From Coemansia sp. RSA 922 (Eukaryota; Kickxellomycota; Kickxellomycetes; Kickxellales; Kickxellaceae), in assembly GCA_027577415.1 (NCBI GenBank), contig JANBQS010000166.1:1-29707 (forward strand): a stretch of 29,707 nucleotides of DNA. The letters are read 5' to 3'. The notes beneath the pieces are model-generated. The model was not told where the DNA came from. It saw only the letters and a program-made list of their open reading frames with translations, and did no database searches. Below are positions 9,913 through 19,043 of the stretch, piece by piece. Position numbers and translations under genes: made by a program. The number at the start of each line of letters is the position of its first letter. The stretch's first letter is position 1.

Positions 9913-9948
9913 TATAGTAATTTGTATTGGACATGAAAAATATAATGT
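9913..9948. terminator. 36-bp spacer between two convergent ABCC stop codons
   Basis: The two transporter genes end tail to tail with TGA at 9910-9912 and TAA at 9951-9949. The AT-rich spacer is too short for two separate 3'UTRs, so each transcript very probably runs into the coding end of the other on the antisense strand. Confidence 0.6.
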
Positions 9949-12900
9949 TTACTCGGCGCTCTGTCCTTGCTCCTTGCTGAGGTTCATGCATTCGACCAGC
10001 CGCTTAAAATGGCTGTCCCTGGCTAGCAAATTGCTCGGTGTGTCAAACTCGGCGACCTTGCCCTGGTCCATTACAAGAACTCGGTCACTGTCCATGATAG
10101 TGTTGATTCGGTGCGCAATCGTCAGTACCGTACAGTCCTTGAACTCCTGGCGAATCACCGACTGCATGATTTGGTCGGTCTTGGTGTCGACATTGGCCGT
10201 CGCCTCGTCCAGTACGAGTATCTTGCGTCGCCAGAGGAGTGCGCGACACAGGCTGACTAGCTGCTGCTGCCCGACACTGAAATTGGATCCCTTATAATTG
10301 ACCCACTTTTCTAGTCCGGTTCCTAGCATCCAATTACGCTTGCGTATATTGCTGGGCTGCTTGGGCTCCTCCTTGCTCGCCTTGTCTGGGTTCATGATCT
10401 TAGGCTTGCGTGCTTTGGCCGGCATATCCAACAAGTCGGCAATTTGGCATGCATCTATTGCCGCCCACACTTCGTCGTCCGTATACTGGTGGGTTGGATC
10501 CAAATTATCGCGGATGGTTCCTTCAAAGAGCGACGGGTCTTGCGGAATAATACTAACGCGCGAGCGCAAGTCGTGTAAACCAATCGTAGAAATGTCGACA
10601 CCGTCGATGATGATACTCCCGCTGTCAGCCTCGACTAGTCTCATCAGCGCATAGGTCAGTGAGCTCTTTCCAGCGCCAGTACGACCCACTATACCGATCT
10701 TCTCTTTGCTGTGAACGACAAAGCTCAACTCGTTGAGCACCGGATCTAAATCGGGTCGATAGCGCAACCTGAACTGCCTAAATTCTATCTCGCCAGTCTC
10801 TGGCCAACAGGGCAATGGACGACTGTCAGCGACAATGCGTGGCTGCTCGCGTGGAGTATCTTTCGTGTACGAGATGTACTGAGACAATTGGTCGATAAAG
10901 CGGTCGTCTATCCGGCCATGAGAAAACAAGCCTCTAACTCGGTGATAGAGTCCTATTGCCAAACTAGTTTCCACGTCCAACTCGCCTGGCGATACCGGGA
11001 TAGATGCAAAAAGCTGCAGATACAGCTTATACACCAGTATTGTCGTCTCGATAATATGAGTGAATGGCATCTCCATCAAGCTGAGCGATTCTCGCACAGA
11101 CTCTTGACTCAACTCATGAGAAATATCCATAGCTTTGAGCTGGCACAGCTTGTCCAAGTAGATGTCGGTCATATCGTGAATTCGCAAAAGTGGTCGGTTA
11201 CACTTAAGGACGTCGTCAAGTCGCTCTCGGGGTCGACCGATAGCCTCGCGACGCACGTCGTACAGCTTAGGCAGCGTGCCTCTATGCCAGCGCTCGACCA
11301 CGTAGTTTAGTGCCACCAATGGCCCGCACATAACCAACAGACCGGGCGATGTCTTGATGACTCGGGTGATGGTCGCAACTGCGGAAAGTTTGCTGTTGAC
11401 CATATAAATGCACAAAGTCATAGGGAATGCTTGGGAAATAGAGTTAACGCACTGGAGGTACAACTCGCTCATTGTTGAATATGGCAGCGACTCCAGCAAA
11501 GGAAGAGGCATCGAAAGGACAAGTTGGCGAATCTCCCGACGCATCTTGAATTCGAGCCTGGTAGTCAAAACTTTCCTTCGGATCCATTCTTCGATGTTGA
11601 AGATCTGGCTATAAGTAAAAGAGACAAATGCGTTAATCAGCAGGTAGTACTTCAGCGACTGCACCATCGTCGCAGGGTTGCTGTCAGTCATAAGACTGAT
11701 TTGAAGGTTCTGCGTACAGTACAGCGCGTAGTTCTGAGCAATTTGGATACCCAATATAATAGCCACCGTGCCATAGCCGCTGAGCTGGCTAAAGTGCCAG
11801 ATGGCTGACCACAAGCTAGCTAGTTTACGGTACTCGAGGGGCTTCAAGTAAATGTCAGCCGCATTAGCTTGTTTATCAACCGAGTCGTTGCTAGACATAG
11901 TGTCCTTCGAGTCGAGAGTATCGATAGAAACTGTGCTCAAAGTAAGAGGAACCTGACGAACGACACTCACTTTTCCATCGACAAACGTAATAACAGTATC
12001 GCTGAGCGGAACCAAATGTTCTGCGTGCGTGACCAAGATCCGTGTCTTGTGGCCAATAATGCCGTCGGTGGCCAGAACGCGCTCAACAATATGGCGCTCC
12101 ACATGTGGGTCAACCGCCGACAATAGATCATCAAGAACGTAAATGTCCGCTCGCAAGTACAGCGCTCTATATGACGACATCTTAGAATAGTTAATACCTT
12201 GGATACCCAACACCAATCATGTCAATCTGCATTGAAGACAAGCAACCTGTTTTTCTTACCTTGCCAGTGCCAGTCGCACCTTTTGTCCGCCAGACAAGTT
12301 CACGCCGTTTGTGCCAATCATCGTCAAGTCGCCTTTAGGAAAAAATTCAACATCGGCAGCTAGCGCGCAGGCTTCAACGACTTGCGAAAAGTACGCCTCG
12401 TCAAAGTCGGCGCCCATGAGCACATTGTCGCGGAAGGTGGCGTTCATAATCCATGGCTTTTGCTCGACATAGCCAATACGACCATAGACGCAGCCCTGGC
12501 CACTTGTCAGCGGCATCTCGCTACAGATGGCTGACAAGAACGACGATTTACCGCTGCCAATACGCCCGACGACGGTGACAAAGTCGCCCGCCTTTACTTG
12601 CAAAGTAACTGGCGCCAGCGAGTATGTATTGGCACCCCAAGAGAAGACACACTCGTTAAGGTCGACCGCCAAATCCCCAGTCGTTGATGAGCGCTCAATG
12701 TAATTGGCAGAGTCGGCATCCAAAAACTCTTGCACCTCCACTTTGTTGGCTCGGAAACGCATCACCCTTGAGCTTAATCCGGCAATAGTTCTCACAAACA
12801 TAGTCAACGACCGAATGGAGCTTTCCAATAGCGTAATATCCAAGTAAGATATTGTCTCCGCGGTCGTAATGTACGACATAAGGGCGAGAACAGCAGATAC

Positions 12901-14328
12901 CTCCGCTGTGGCATGGCTCAAGAGATCCAAGCCAAACCGCAGCATGCGCCAGACCATGGGCGGCTCATAGTCTTTGAATCGTGTCGAAGAGTACCCTTTG
13001 CTAAAAACGTCCTCCCAGGCGTAAAACTTGACAGTTCGGATGTTATGCAGCATGCCCGTAAAATCATCTTGGAACTTTGGTGCGGGGTAGAAGTAGTTTT
13101 GCTCGCGCAGCCGCTCAATCTTCCTGGTCACCAATCGATATAAAAGCCAGTGAACAAGTGCTACTACGATGGGCACCAGAGCTCGCCAGCCGATCTGGCT
13201 TGCCGTCACCCACGCATTGAGTGTCTGAGCCAGAGTCATACTGATGATGGACATAAAGCTCTCCGAGTCGCCTACGAGCTCTCTGGCTTTCGATTGCGCC
13301 CAATAAAAGTCGTCAGTTTTGCGCCGAGAAAGCGCATATACCACTAACAACTTGCTGTCGATAAGAGCTTTCCTGCGTTTGCTGAGATCCTGTTTAATCG
13401 TGGCAAAGTATTGTCGAATAGGCGCCATGAGTACCAGCAGTTGCCAAACAGCAAGTAGCAAGCCCAACTCGGTCATATTCAACTCTTGACTACTACGGCT
13501 AACAGAGGCCAAGAGGGCAACGAAAACGAGTCGGCGAGAGTTGCTAGCTAATTGGAAAAGTGTGTCGATAGCCGTCGTGTAGGCTACTGTCCTCCACTCT
13601 AACAGCAAAAGATCGGTAACTGTCGTCCTACTTTTGAAGTTGTAGAGATAGTCGATGAAAAATAGCAAAACATGTCGATTAGATATACTTCTGTAAATAT
13701 GAAGCAAGTAAGAGTTGCTTGCAAAACATACTTGTGAGTCCAGCTTACCTTTTTGCACGGTCATTGCAAATAAGCCTGCACTTTCGGCTAAAATCCTCCT
13801 CTGCAGTCGGGTCGCGGATATCCTCAGCAGTAAACAGACGCCGCTTGCCCAGCATGATCAAGTCGAATCCTCGAATCCCAAACATATCGCGCAGGCAGCG
13901 TATGGCATGCGCCTTTGCCTCAGCACTCAGCAGTTGCCAAGCGACGAGTAGGTGGATAAGAGCGCTGGTAGCTGAAATAGGCAGCGAAAGCAGCGACAAA
14001 TCAAAAGCAGTGTTGAGAGCTCTCACAATATGTAAGCACGCCTTAAGGTTGCCATGGGACACGCTGGCAGCGGAACACAGAGAGAGAGAGCCAGTGCCGC
14101 TGCGACCGAAACAGTGGATTTGCTTGACAAATCAACCGTAGTCGACAGAAGAAGGGCAACGTTGGCAAAGCTTGCAGCGGCAGTTATTGGTCGCTTGTCC
14201 GCCATTCCACGCCAGGAGTGCTTTGAAGTAAGCAGGCATAGAACGGCCAAGCAGGCAACCACAGTATCAGCCACAGGGCCGACACAGAGCGTGACAAGAT
14301 AGATAGGAATCTGTAACTGGTGTCTCAT
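9949..14328 (-). CDS. Second, diverged ABCC transporter, three exons, with a frameshift in exon 1
   Basis: Exons are 14328-13749, 13690-12260 and 12166-9949. Exons 2 and 3 are intact: TMD1, NBD1 (GRIGSGKSS, LSGGQKVRLALAR, VLDD), TMD2 and NBD2 (GRTGAGKSS, FSVGQ, VLDEATANVD, IAHR). NBD1 has Asp in place of the catalytic Glu; NBD2 looks competent. Exon 1 (start MRHQLQIPIY) encodes hydrophobic TMD0-like helices in one frame up to about 14090 and in another frame from there on. The change falls at an (AG)6 run. A 2-bp contraction there would give one open frame of about 1408 residues; no plausible intron does the same. The gene is thus a frameshifted or variable allele, or carries a sequence error. 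TMD2 is strongly diverged from the first ABCC gene and lacks its FFDKTPIGR loop. The true start is uncertain. Confidence 0.85.
12167..12259 (-). other. 93-bp intron in the second ABCC gene
   Basis: The donor is AG/GTAAGA (GT at 12259-12258) and the acceptor is ATATAG (AG at 12168-12167), with a TTAACTA branch-like element before it. It interrupts the codon for the last Arg of the NBD1 signature block and restores LALAR-ALYLRAD, which continues to the Walker B motif exactly as in the family. Confidence 0.9.
13691..13748 (-). other. 58-bp intron in the second ABCC gene
   Basis: The donor is AG/GTAAGC (GT at 13748-13747) and the acceptor is ATTTACAG (AG at 13692-13691). Joining gives NDRAKR-SISNRHVLLFF and leads straight into TMD1. 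Confidence 0.85.
14079..14090. repeat. (AG)6 microsatellite at the frame change in ABCC exon 1
   Basis: Six AG units on the plus strand (CT on the coding strand) lie exactly where the coding frame of exon 1 changes. Removing one unit, or adding one base, would join the two frames. Dinucleotide runs are prone to slippage. Confidence 0.8.
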
Positions 14329-15227
14329 AGTTACTTTACAAAAAAAACAAGATGTAAAAAAGTTGTGTTCAATGGCAAGGATAGAGAAAAGAACATGTTT
14401 CATTTGTATACTAAATGCGTGAAAGATGGCAGGTGCCCATTTCTGAGGATGTCGGGTGTAGAATTCGACAGACAACCTACAGGCAGGAAGTGAGAGCCTG
14501 AATACTCCCAATTTGCGCAGCTTCGGGTGCCGCAGTAAGTCATTAAATTAGCTCAACCCCCCACTCCCGGATTTCTAGTTTTGGAAATAAAGGGAATCCC
14601 GGAGAGTGGCTGTGTCTGTCAAGCTCTACAATAAGCAGCTCCCGGTTTGCATGCATGTCTTCACAGTCAAGTTGCCGGGAAACAATAACCAACATAATGA
14701 GCCTTTTTTTTGACATGTGACGCGTGGCAGCTTTTGGGAGATGGGAGCGTGTCAGATATGCGGAATGTGCAGGGTGCATCCCGAAAGAGCTGCCGACATT
14801 ACTCATGTTCAAGCTTGCAGTCGCTCAAGTGCAAACTGAAAAGGGCCGAGTGGACCAGGCAAAAGAGAGCATGTTGGTTTTCTTTATTCAACGCAGTTCA
14901 CTAACCCTGCGCCTTATCATTGATCATGTCTCCTAACTGCTTGGGGCCCATCCAAGATGCAAGCGCTATAATACTTCTTTGAGCACACGCTGTAAATAGC
15001 TGCCCCAGACGAGCCATGTTTTTGGCGGACGTGCGCTTGGATATTTTTATGACGCTGGCAAACATTGTCTTTGCCTTCTTTGGAGAGCATTGTCGCAAAG
15101 AAATTCAAAGGATAGTGAAACTTAGAGAAAGGGCTTTGGAATGCCTTTTTATTATTATTTCTTTCCTTTTGTTCCATTCACTTTTACTTATTTATTTTTC
15201 TGCCAAACTACCCCTTCCTTAGCCACC
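14329..15227. promoter_or_regulatory. Divergent spacer between the second ABCC gene and F1
   Basis: This is 0.9 kb with no convincing gene. Next to the ABCC start it is T-rich on the coding strand (14331-14360). An imperfect inverted repeat lies at 14561-14609. An MluI-box-type ACGCGT is at 14720-14725. On the F1 side, CTTTG/CAAAG units occur from about 15068 (TTTGCCTTCTTTGG), then GCAAAGAAATTCAAAGG. GGGCTTTGGA at 15131-15140 aligns with the leader of F2 and F5, and a pyrimidine-rich tract runs up to the start codon. A 90-residue minus-strand frame at 14543-14812 shows no family features and is not called. Confidence 0.45.
14561..14609. repeat. Imperfect inverted repeat (hairpin)
   Basis: CCACTCCCGGATTTC on the left faces GAATCCCGGAGAGTGG on the right across about 15 bases. 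The arms match apart from small bulges, so a cruciform or RNA hairpin is possible. Its role is unknown and it may be chance. Confidence 0.35.
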
Positions 15228-16925
15228 ATGTCCAGCCATTTGTCGCCAGCTCAAGCTCTTCCTATCGATGTTCTACGCTCAATCCTAAGGTGGGTAGTGT
15301 TTGAAAAAAGGTCTCCATTGCACGGGTCTAGCTACAAGACATCCCACCTAAAGGAATTGCTGACCGTGTGCTCTGCTTGGCGGCGGGCAACCCTTGAATT
15401 TGTGTGGAGAAGGCTTGAACTCTCCATTCACGTCAAAGCAAATAGAGTACACCTCAGCCGACCAATGTGGGTGAGACAGAAATCACTTCCACACAATGTT
15501 AAAAACTTGGCTAGGGAAATTCGTGTAAGCGTCCCCTTGTCTGGCATTGTCAACGGAGATGCTCAAAAGTTGCTGGTTAATTACCTTGGACATATCAAAT
15601 GCTTTCCTTTAGTCAACAAGCTTATTGTCAGTTTAGACGACTATTATGCCCAACTCATTGATTCTAAATGCATTGCCACTGCCAATGCTCTTGAGTTTGT
15701 CAAGTTGCTCAAGTCAATGACACCGGCAGCTATGTCGACAGATGTGATATGTTGCGGTGGACCTTATCCAGGGACAAATATCAACAACCTTAACCCCGAT
15801 TTAAATGAAGATATATTAGGAGTGCTTGCAAATGCCCTTTATGCTAGCATGAGACGCGCGAATCTAGACTTGCAAGTAGCCAATCTTGACAAAATATCGA
15901 CTATCAACTACATTCCACTGCTTGCCTCGCTAAAAATCAACTGCGAAAGATCACCAGATGTGCATGCACTCCTGGTACGCAAGTCTGCCAGTACGCTTCA
16001 GAAACTAAACATTGATATACACGACCCCAACATGCTAATTTACAATGTAAGTGGTGAGGCTGTAGTATACCCGAATTTACAGTATCTGCAAATGTCGTCA
16101 TATGTTCATAGAAGGTTGAATGAGATGATAACCTCTTCAAATGTTACGCTATTTCCTGTGTTGAGGGGTGTTATACTAAATTCTTTATACCCATTTAATG
16201 ACGACGTGTTATTCCGAGGCAACAGTGCAACCTTAGAATATCTAAAGATTCGCTTAGACGATGGCACTGTCGGAATGCTTAATCAGAAACGAGTATTTGA
16301 AAGCAAAAACAAAGTTTTGTGTCATGTAATCATTAGTAACAACTTTGGTAATGAGAGTCTATCTATTGTCTCAGGGGCAGACGTGAGTAAATTTCTCAAT
16401 AATCTGGTAGGTTCAGCTAAAAGATTGACAATTTCAGATTCAGAAATAGCCAAAGCCTGCATAACAGCAGCGCAACTCGGACAAGGGTTCCAGAATGTCA
16501 AAGTGTTTGAACTACGTTCAGATAGCCTATCGTTCTGTAACGTGTTGGATATACTTAAGGCACTTCCAGCTCTTGTTAACCTTAGAACTAGCATTAGTGG
16601 TTTGGGGCAAAATCTTGACAACATTGTCTATAAAGAGCTCCCTGACTACGTAGCTTCCACATATCCTGATGTAGGAAAGAATTTACAAGTTTGGAGCATA
16701 GATTTTATTAGTAGCCAGCGCGCTGGCCAAGTTATAGATTACATCTTACTTCTGGCGCTGGCAAGTCCCAAGCTTCGTCGGATAGAATGCATGCCAATTA
16801 CTGCTCAAGATTATCACGCCAGAATTTCCAAGGCGCTGGAGAGTGGCCTATATAGTAAATATGCATTGCAGCTTAGCCGGCTACTAGACGCCGCTTATAA
16901 ATTACAGGGCCATGGGCGTTACTAA
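15228..16925 (+). CDS. F-box-like family protein F1
   Basis: It encodes 565 residues without introns. I chose the ATG at 15228 because it has a perfect Kozak context (AGCCACCATG) and aligns with the MSNHLSPAQ/MTNHLSPAQ starts of F2 and F5. An in-frame ATG at 15141 would only add a translation of the pyrimidine-rich leader. Residues 5-70 fit an F-box: LSPAQALPIDVLRSILRWV, then LLTVCSAWRRATLEFVWRRL. The remainder looks like a diverged repeat or solenoid region. It has the family block YPFNDDVLFRGN (D at residue 326) followed by ATLEYL, and near the C-terminus LPDYVASTY, LLLALASPKLRRIE and ALESGLYSKYALQLSRLL. F-box proteins recruit substrates to SCF ubiquitin ligases; the target here is unknown. 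By eye it is closest to F5. Confidence 0.85.
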   Translation: MSSHLSPAQALPIDVLRSILRWVVFEKRSPLHGSSYKTSHLKELLTVCSAWRRATLEFVWRRLELSIHVKANRVHLSRPMWVRQKSLPHNVKNLAREIRVSVPLSGIVNGDAQKLLVNYLGHIKCFPLVNKLIVSLDDYYAQLIDSKCIATANALEFVKLLKSMTPAAMSTDVICCGGPYPGTNINNLNPDLNEDILGVLANALYASMRRANLDLQVANLDKISTINYIPLLASLKINCERSPDVHALLVRKSASTLQKLNIDIHDPNMLIYNVSGEAVVYPNLQYLQMSSYVHRRLNEMITSSNVTLFPVLRGVILNSLYPFNDDVLFRGNSATLEYLKIRLDDGTVGMLNQKRVFESKNKVLCHVIISNNFGNESLSIVSGADVSKFLNNLVGSAKRLTISDSEIAKACITAAQLGQGFQNVKVFELRSDSLSFCNVLDILKALPALVNLRTSISGLGQNLDNIVYKELPDYVASTYPDVGKNLQVWSIDFISSQRAGQVIDYILLLALASPKLRRIECMPITAQDYHARISKALESGLYSKYALQLSRLLDAAYKLQGHGRY

Positions 16926-17310
16926 CAATTGCTGACTCCACTACACTAAACGACACTCCTTCGGCCAGACATTACCCACACTTTGATAATCGCATTCAGT
17001 TGGGCTACCTCACAGCGTGTAGTTCATTTTCGAACACACGCTTTCCTTCAATAAGCTATTACAATATCCAATTAGCACCGGTGGGCCATGAACAGGGGAT
17101 ATATTTCTATTGGAAAGCTTTGTCTTTGCCTCCTTTGCCGAGCCTTGTACAAAGTCTTATTGCAAAAGCAGCCAAAGAATCGGGCAGCCCAAAGCAGAGG
17201 AGCTTTGTAAGGTTTTCACTTCTTTTCTTTTACTCCCTTCACTTTCAACCATTTCTTTTACCAATATACATAACATTTTCTTTTTTTTCAACCAGCCAAC
17301 ATTAGTTATT
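16926..17310 (+). promoter_or_regulatory. Spacer and conserved leader upstream of F2
   Basis: This 385-bp spacer separates the tandem genes F1 and F2. From 17119 it carries TTTGTC, TTTGCCTCC and TTTGCCGAG in series. Bases 17132-17179 match 27551-27598 upstream of F5 at 44 of 48 positions. The leader continues to GAGGAGCTTTG and a long pyrimidine tract. A GTAAGG donor-like site (17207) and a TTTTTTTTCAACCAG acceptor-like site (to about 17297) could define a 5'UTR intron, but F1 and F5 lack the donor. No in-frame ATG precedes 17311, so I treat it as promoter or untranslated leader. Confidence 0.6.
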
Positions 17311-18990
17311 ATGTCCAATCATTTGTCTCCAGCCCAAGCTCTTCCCATTGACGTTCTACGCTCCATCTTAAAGTGGGTAGTTAACAAAGAGAGGTCGCCG
17401 TATTTTAGAGTTAACAGCCAAGTGGACAACTTGGAGGAAGTCCTTTGCGTTTGCTCCGGTTGGAGACAGGCAGCACTCGAGTGTTTGTGGAGAAAGCTTG
17501 ACCTTGAAATTGATGGGGATATAAACTATGTGAATCTCAAGCGGCCAATATGGCTGGAGGAGCATGAACTGCCACATAATGCAGCGAACTTGGTTAGGGA
17601 GCTCCACGTTACTGTATCCTTGTCTGACATAGTTAGCGGAATGGCTTATAAGCTCTTGACTGAATATATTTCAGACACGACAAGCTTTCCTCTTGTACAC
17701 AAACTAGTAGTTACTATTACGGTTTTAGAAACCATGTCATTGCATCCAAGGGATTTGTCCTCTACAAATGCGCCAGAATTTTGTCAGCTTCTAAAGTCAA
17801 TGGTTCCAGCAGTATCTACAACAGAGGTGATGTGCTACAATGGGGCGAGGGTGATATATAATAATGAAGTAGAGGATAATGAACTTGTCAGAGTAGATGG
17901 TGAAGAAATATTTGGAGCATTTGTCAACACTCTATATGGCAGCACAAAGCAAATACATCTTACTATTAGTAGTATAGAGTTTATGCATTTACCAACTATT
18001 GATCTTATTCCACAGCTTTCTAAACTTTCTATAAGTTGTGAGAATAATTCAGTCTGGAATTCAACCCTAGTTCATAGAAATACTCCTACACTTCAGTATC
18101 TTTCAATTGCATTAGGCGACTCCAACACACTACTGTATGATAGCAATAACCAAGCTGTCATTTACCCGAACTTGCGGCACCTGAGTATTAATGCCAGCAC
18201 TCGTAGTCCCAATGAGACAATGCCTCTACCAGCGGAAATTATACCATTTCCCTTATTAAGAACTTTGAGACTTTGCACTCTCTACCCATTCTTCAATGAT
18301 GTGCTATTCAGAGGCAACAATGCTACGTTGGAGTACCTCAAATTTAGCATAGACAAGCACATTGTGGATATACTCAACCAGAGTAAAGTACTTGAACACA
18401 AAGAAAAAGTGTTAAGGCATGTAGTTGTTAGAGGTAATTTTTGGAGTGAAGACCTTGATGTTTCAGAAATCGATATGAGCAAATGTTTAGGAAATTTAGC
18501 AAGTTCTGCAAAGAGGTTGGCATTGGAAATGCCAATGTCTGCAAAAATTCCAGTAGATGCATTGCAACATGGATATGAATTTAAGAGTATCAAGGTATTT
18601 GATACTGGTACTTTGACATTTTTCGACGTATTGAACCTCCTGAATGCTTTTCCAGCTCTAGCCAATCTTAGATGTGACTTTGGTGGTCTGGGTTCTGAGC
18701 TTGACCACATTTTATCTGCTGACTTGCCTGACTATATAGTGTCAACGTATGGTAATTCTGGGACTAGTTTGAAAGTCTGGACAATATATTCTCTCGAGAA
18801 ATCGGCGGTTGCCAAAGTTGTAGAGTACATCTTGCTATTGGCTCTTGTAAGTCCAAAACTTTATCGAATTGAGGGGCTAAGTGACGTTATGCCTGGCTAC
18901 CGTGCCGAAGTTGCTAAAGCGCTTGAGAGTGATGTATATAGCAAATATGCATCACAACTTAATTTTCTCTTGCATGCGGCGTACAAGTAG
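17311..18990 (+). CDS. F-box-like family protein F2
   Basis: It encodes 559 residues in a single exon, starting MSNHLSPAQALPIDVLRSIL. The F-box-like part continues to VCSGWRQAALECLWRKLDL at about residue 70. The family motif YPFFNDVLFRGN has its D at residue 330, followed by NATLEYLKFSID. The C-terminus has LPDYIVSTY, LLLALVSPKLYRIEG and ALESDVYSKYASQLNFLLHAAYK. The gene lies in tandem behind F1 and converges with the FUSC-like gene (53 bp between the stops). It is noticeably AT-rich in codon third positions. The frame can be extended upstream only from a TTG, so the ATG at 17311 is the start. Role as substrate adaptor of an SCF ligase is inferred from the F-box-like N-terminus. Confidence 0.85.
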   Translation: MSNHLSPAQALPIDVLRSILKWVVNKERSPYFRVNSQVDNLEEVLCVCSGWRQAALECLWRKLDLEIDGDINYVNLKRPIWLEEHELPHNAANLVRELHVTVSLSDIVSGMAYKLLTEYISDTTSFPLVHKLVVTITVLETMSLHPRDLSSTNAPEFCQLLKSMVPAVSTTEVMCYNGARVIYNNEVEDNELVRVDGEEIFGAFVNTLYGSTKQIHLTISSIEFMHLPTIDLIPQLSKLSISCENNSVWNSTLVHRNTPTLQYLSIALGDSNTLLYDSNNQAVIYPNLRHLSINASTRSPNETMPLPAEIIPFPLLRTLRLCTLYPFFNDVLFRGNNATLEYLKFSIDKHIVDILNQSKVLEHKEKVLRHVVVRGNFWSEDLDVSEIDMSKCLGNLASSAKRLALEMPMSAKIPVDALQHGYEFKSIKVFDTGTLTFFDVLNLLNAFPALANLRCDFGGLGSELDHILSADLPDYIVSTYGNSGTSLKVWTIYSLEKSAVAKVVEYILLLALVSPKLYRIEGLSDVMPGYRAEVAKALESDVYSKYASQLNFLLHAAYK

Positions 18991-19043
18991 TCAGTTAAAA
19001 AGCAATTGTTTTTAATAGAAATATATTTATCATAATTTTTTTG
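18991..19043. terminator. 53-bp convergent spacer between F2 and the FUSC-like gene
   Basis: Very AT-rich, with TTTTTAATAGAAATATATTTATC. It probably contains or abuts the polyadenylation sites of both genes, whose 3' ends must overlap. Confidence 0.45.

Noticed and set aside
14054..14180. An intron spanning the frame change in ABCC exon 1
   Set aside because: No GTA-type donor like those of the other three introns lies in the right phase, and candidate GT...AG pairs are too short or give no frame restoration; a microsatellite length change is simpler.
14543..14812. 89-codon minus-strand frame in the ABCC-F1 spacer, possibly an upstream ABCC exon
   Set aside because: No ABCC or membrane features, no matching donor site identified, and it covers the inverted repeat.
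17207..17297. 5'UTR intron in F2 (GTAAGG ... CAACCAG)
   Set aside because: Possible, but F1 and F5 lack the donor at the aligned place, and removal does not change the coding start; left as an option only.
17110..17310. N-terminal extension of F2 (similar ones for F3 and F5) with the shared FAEPCTKS segment
   Set aside because: All extended frames begin with TTG, not ATG, and the true ATG has good context and aligns across paralogues. The similarity is better explained as a conserved leader in DNA, though the matching frame is noted.
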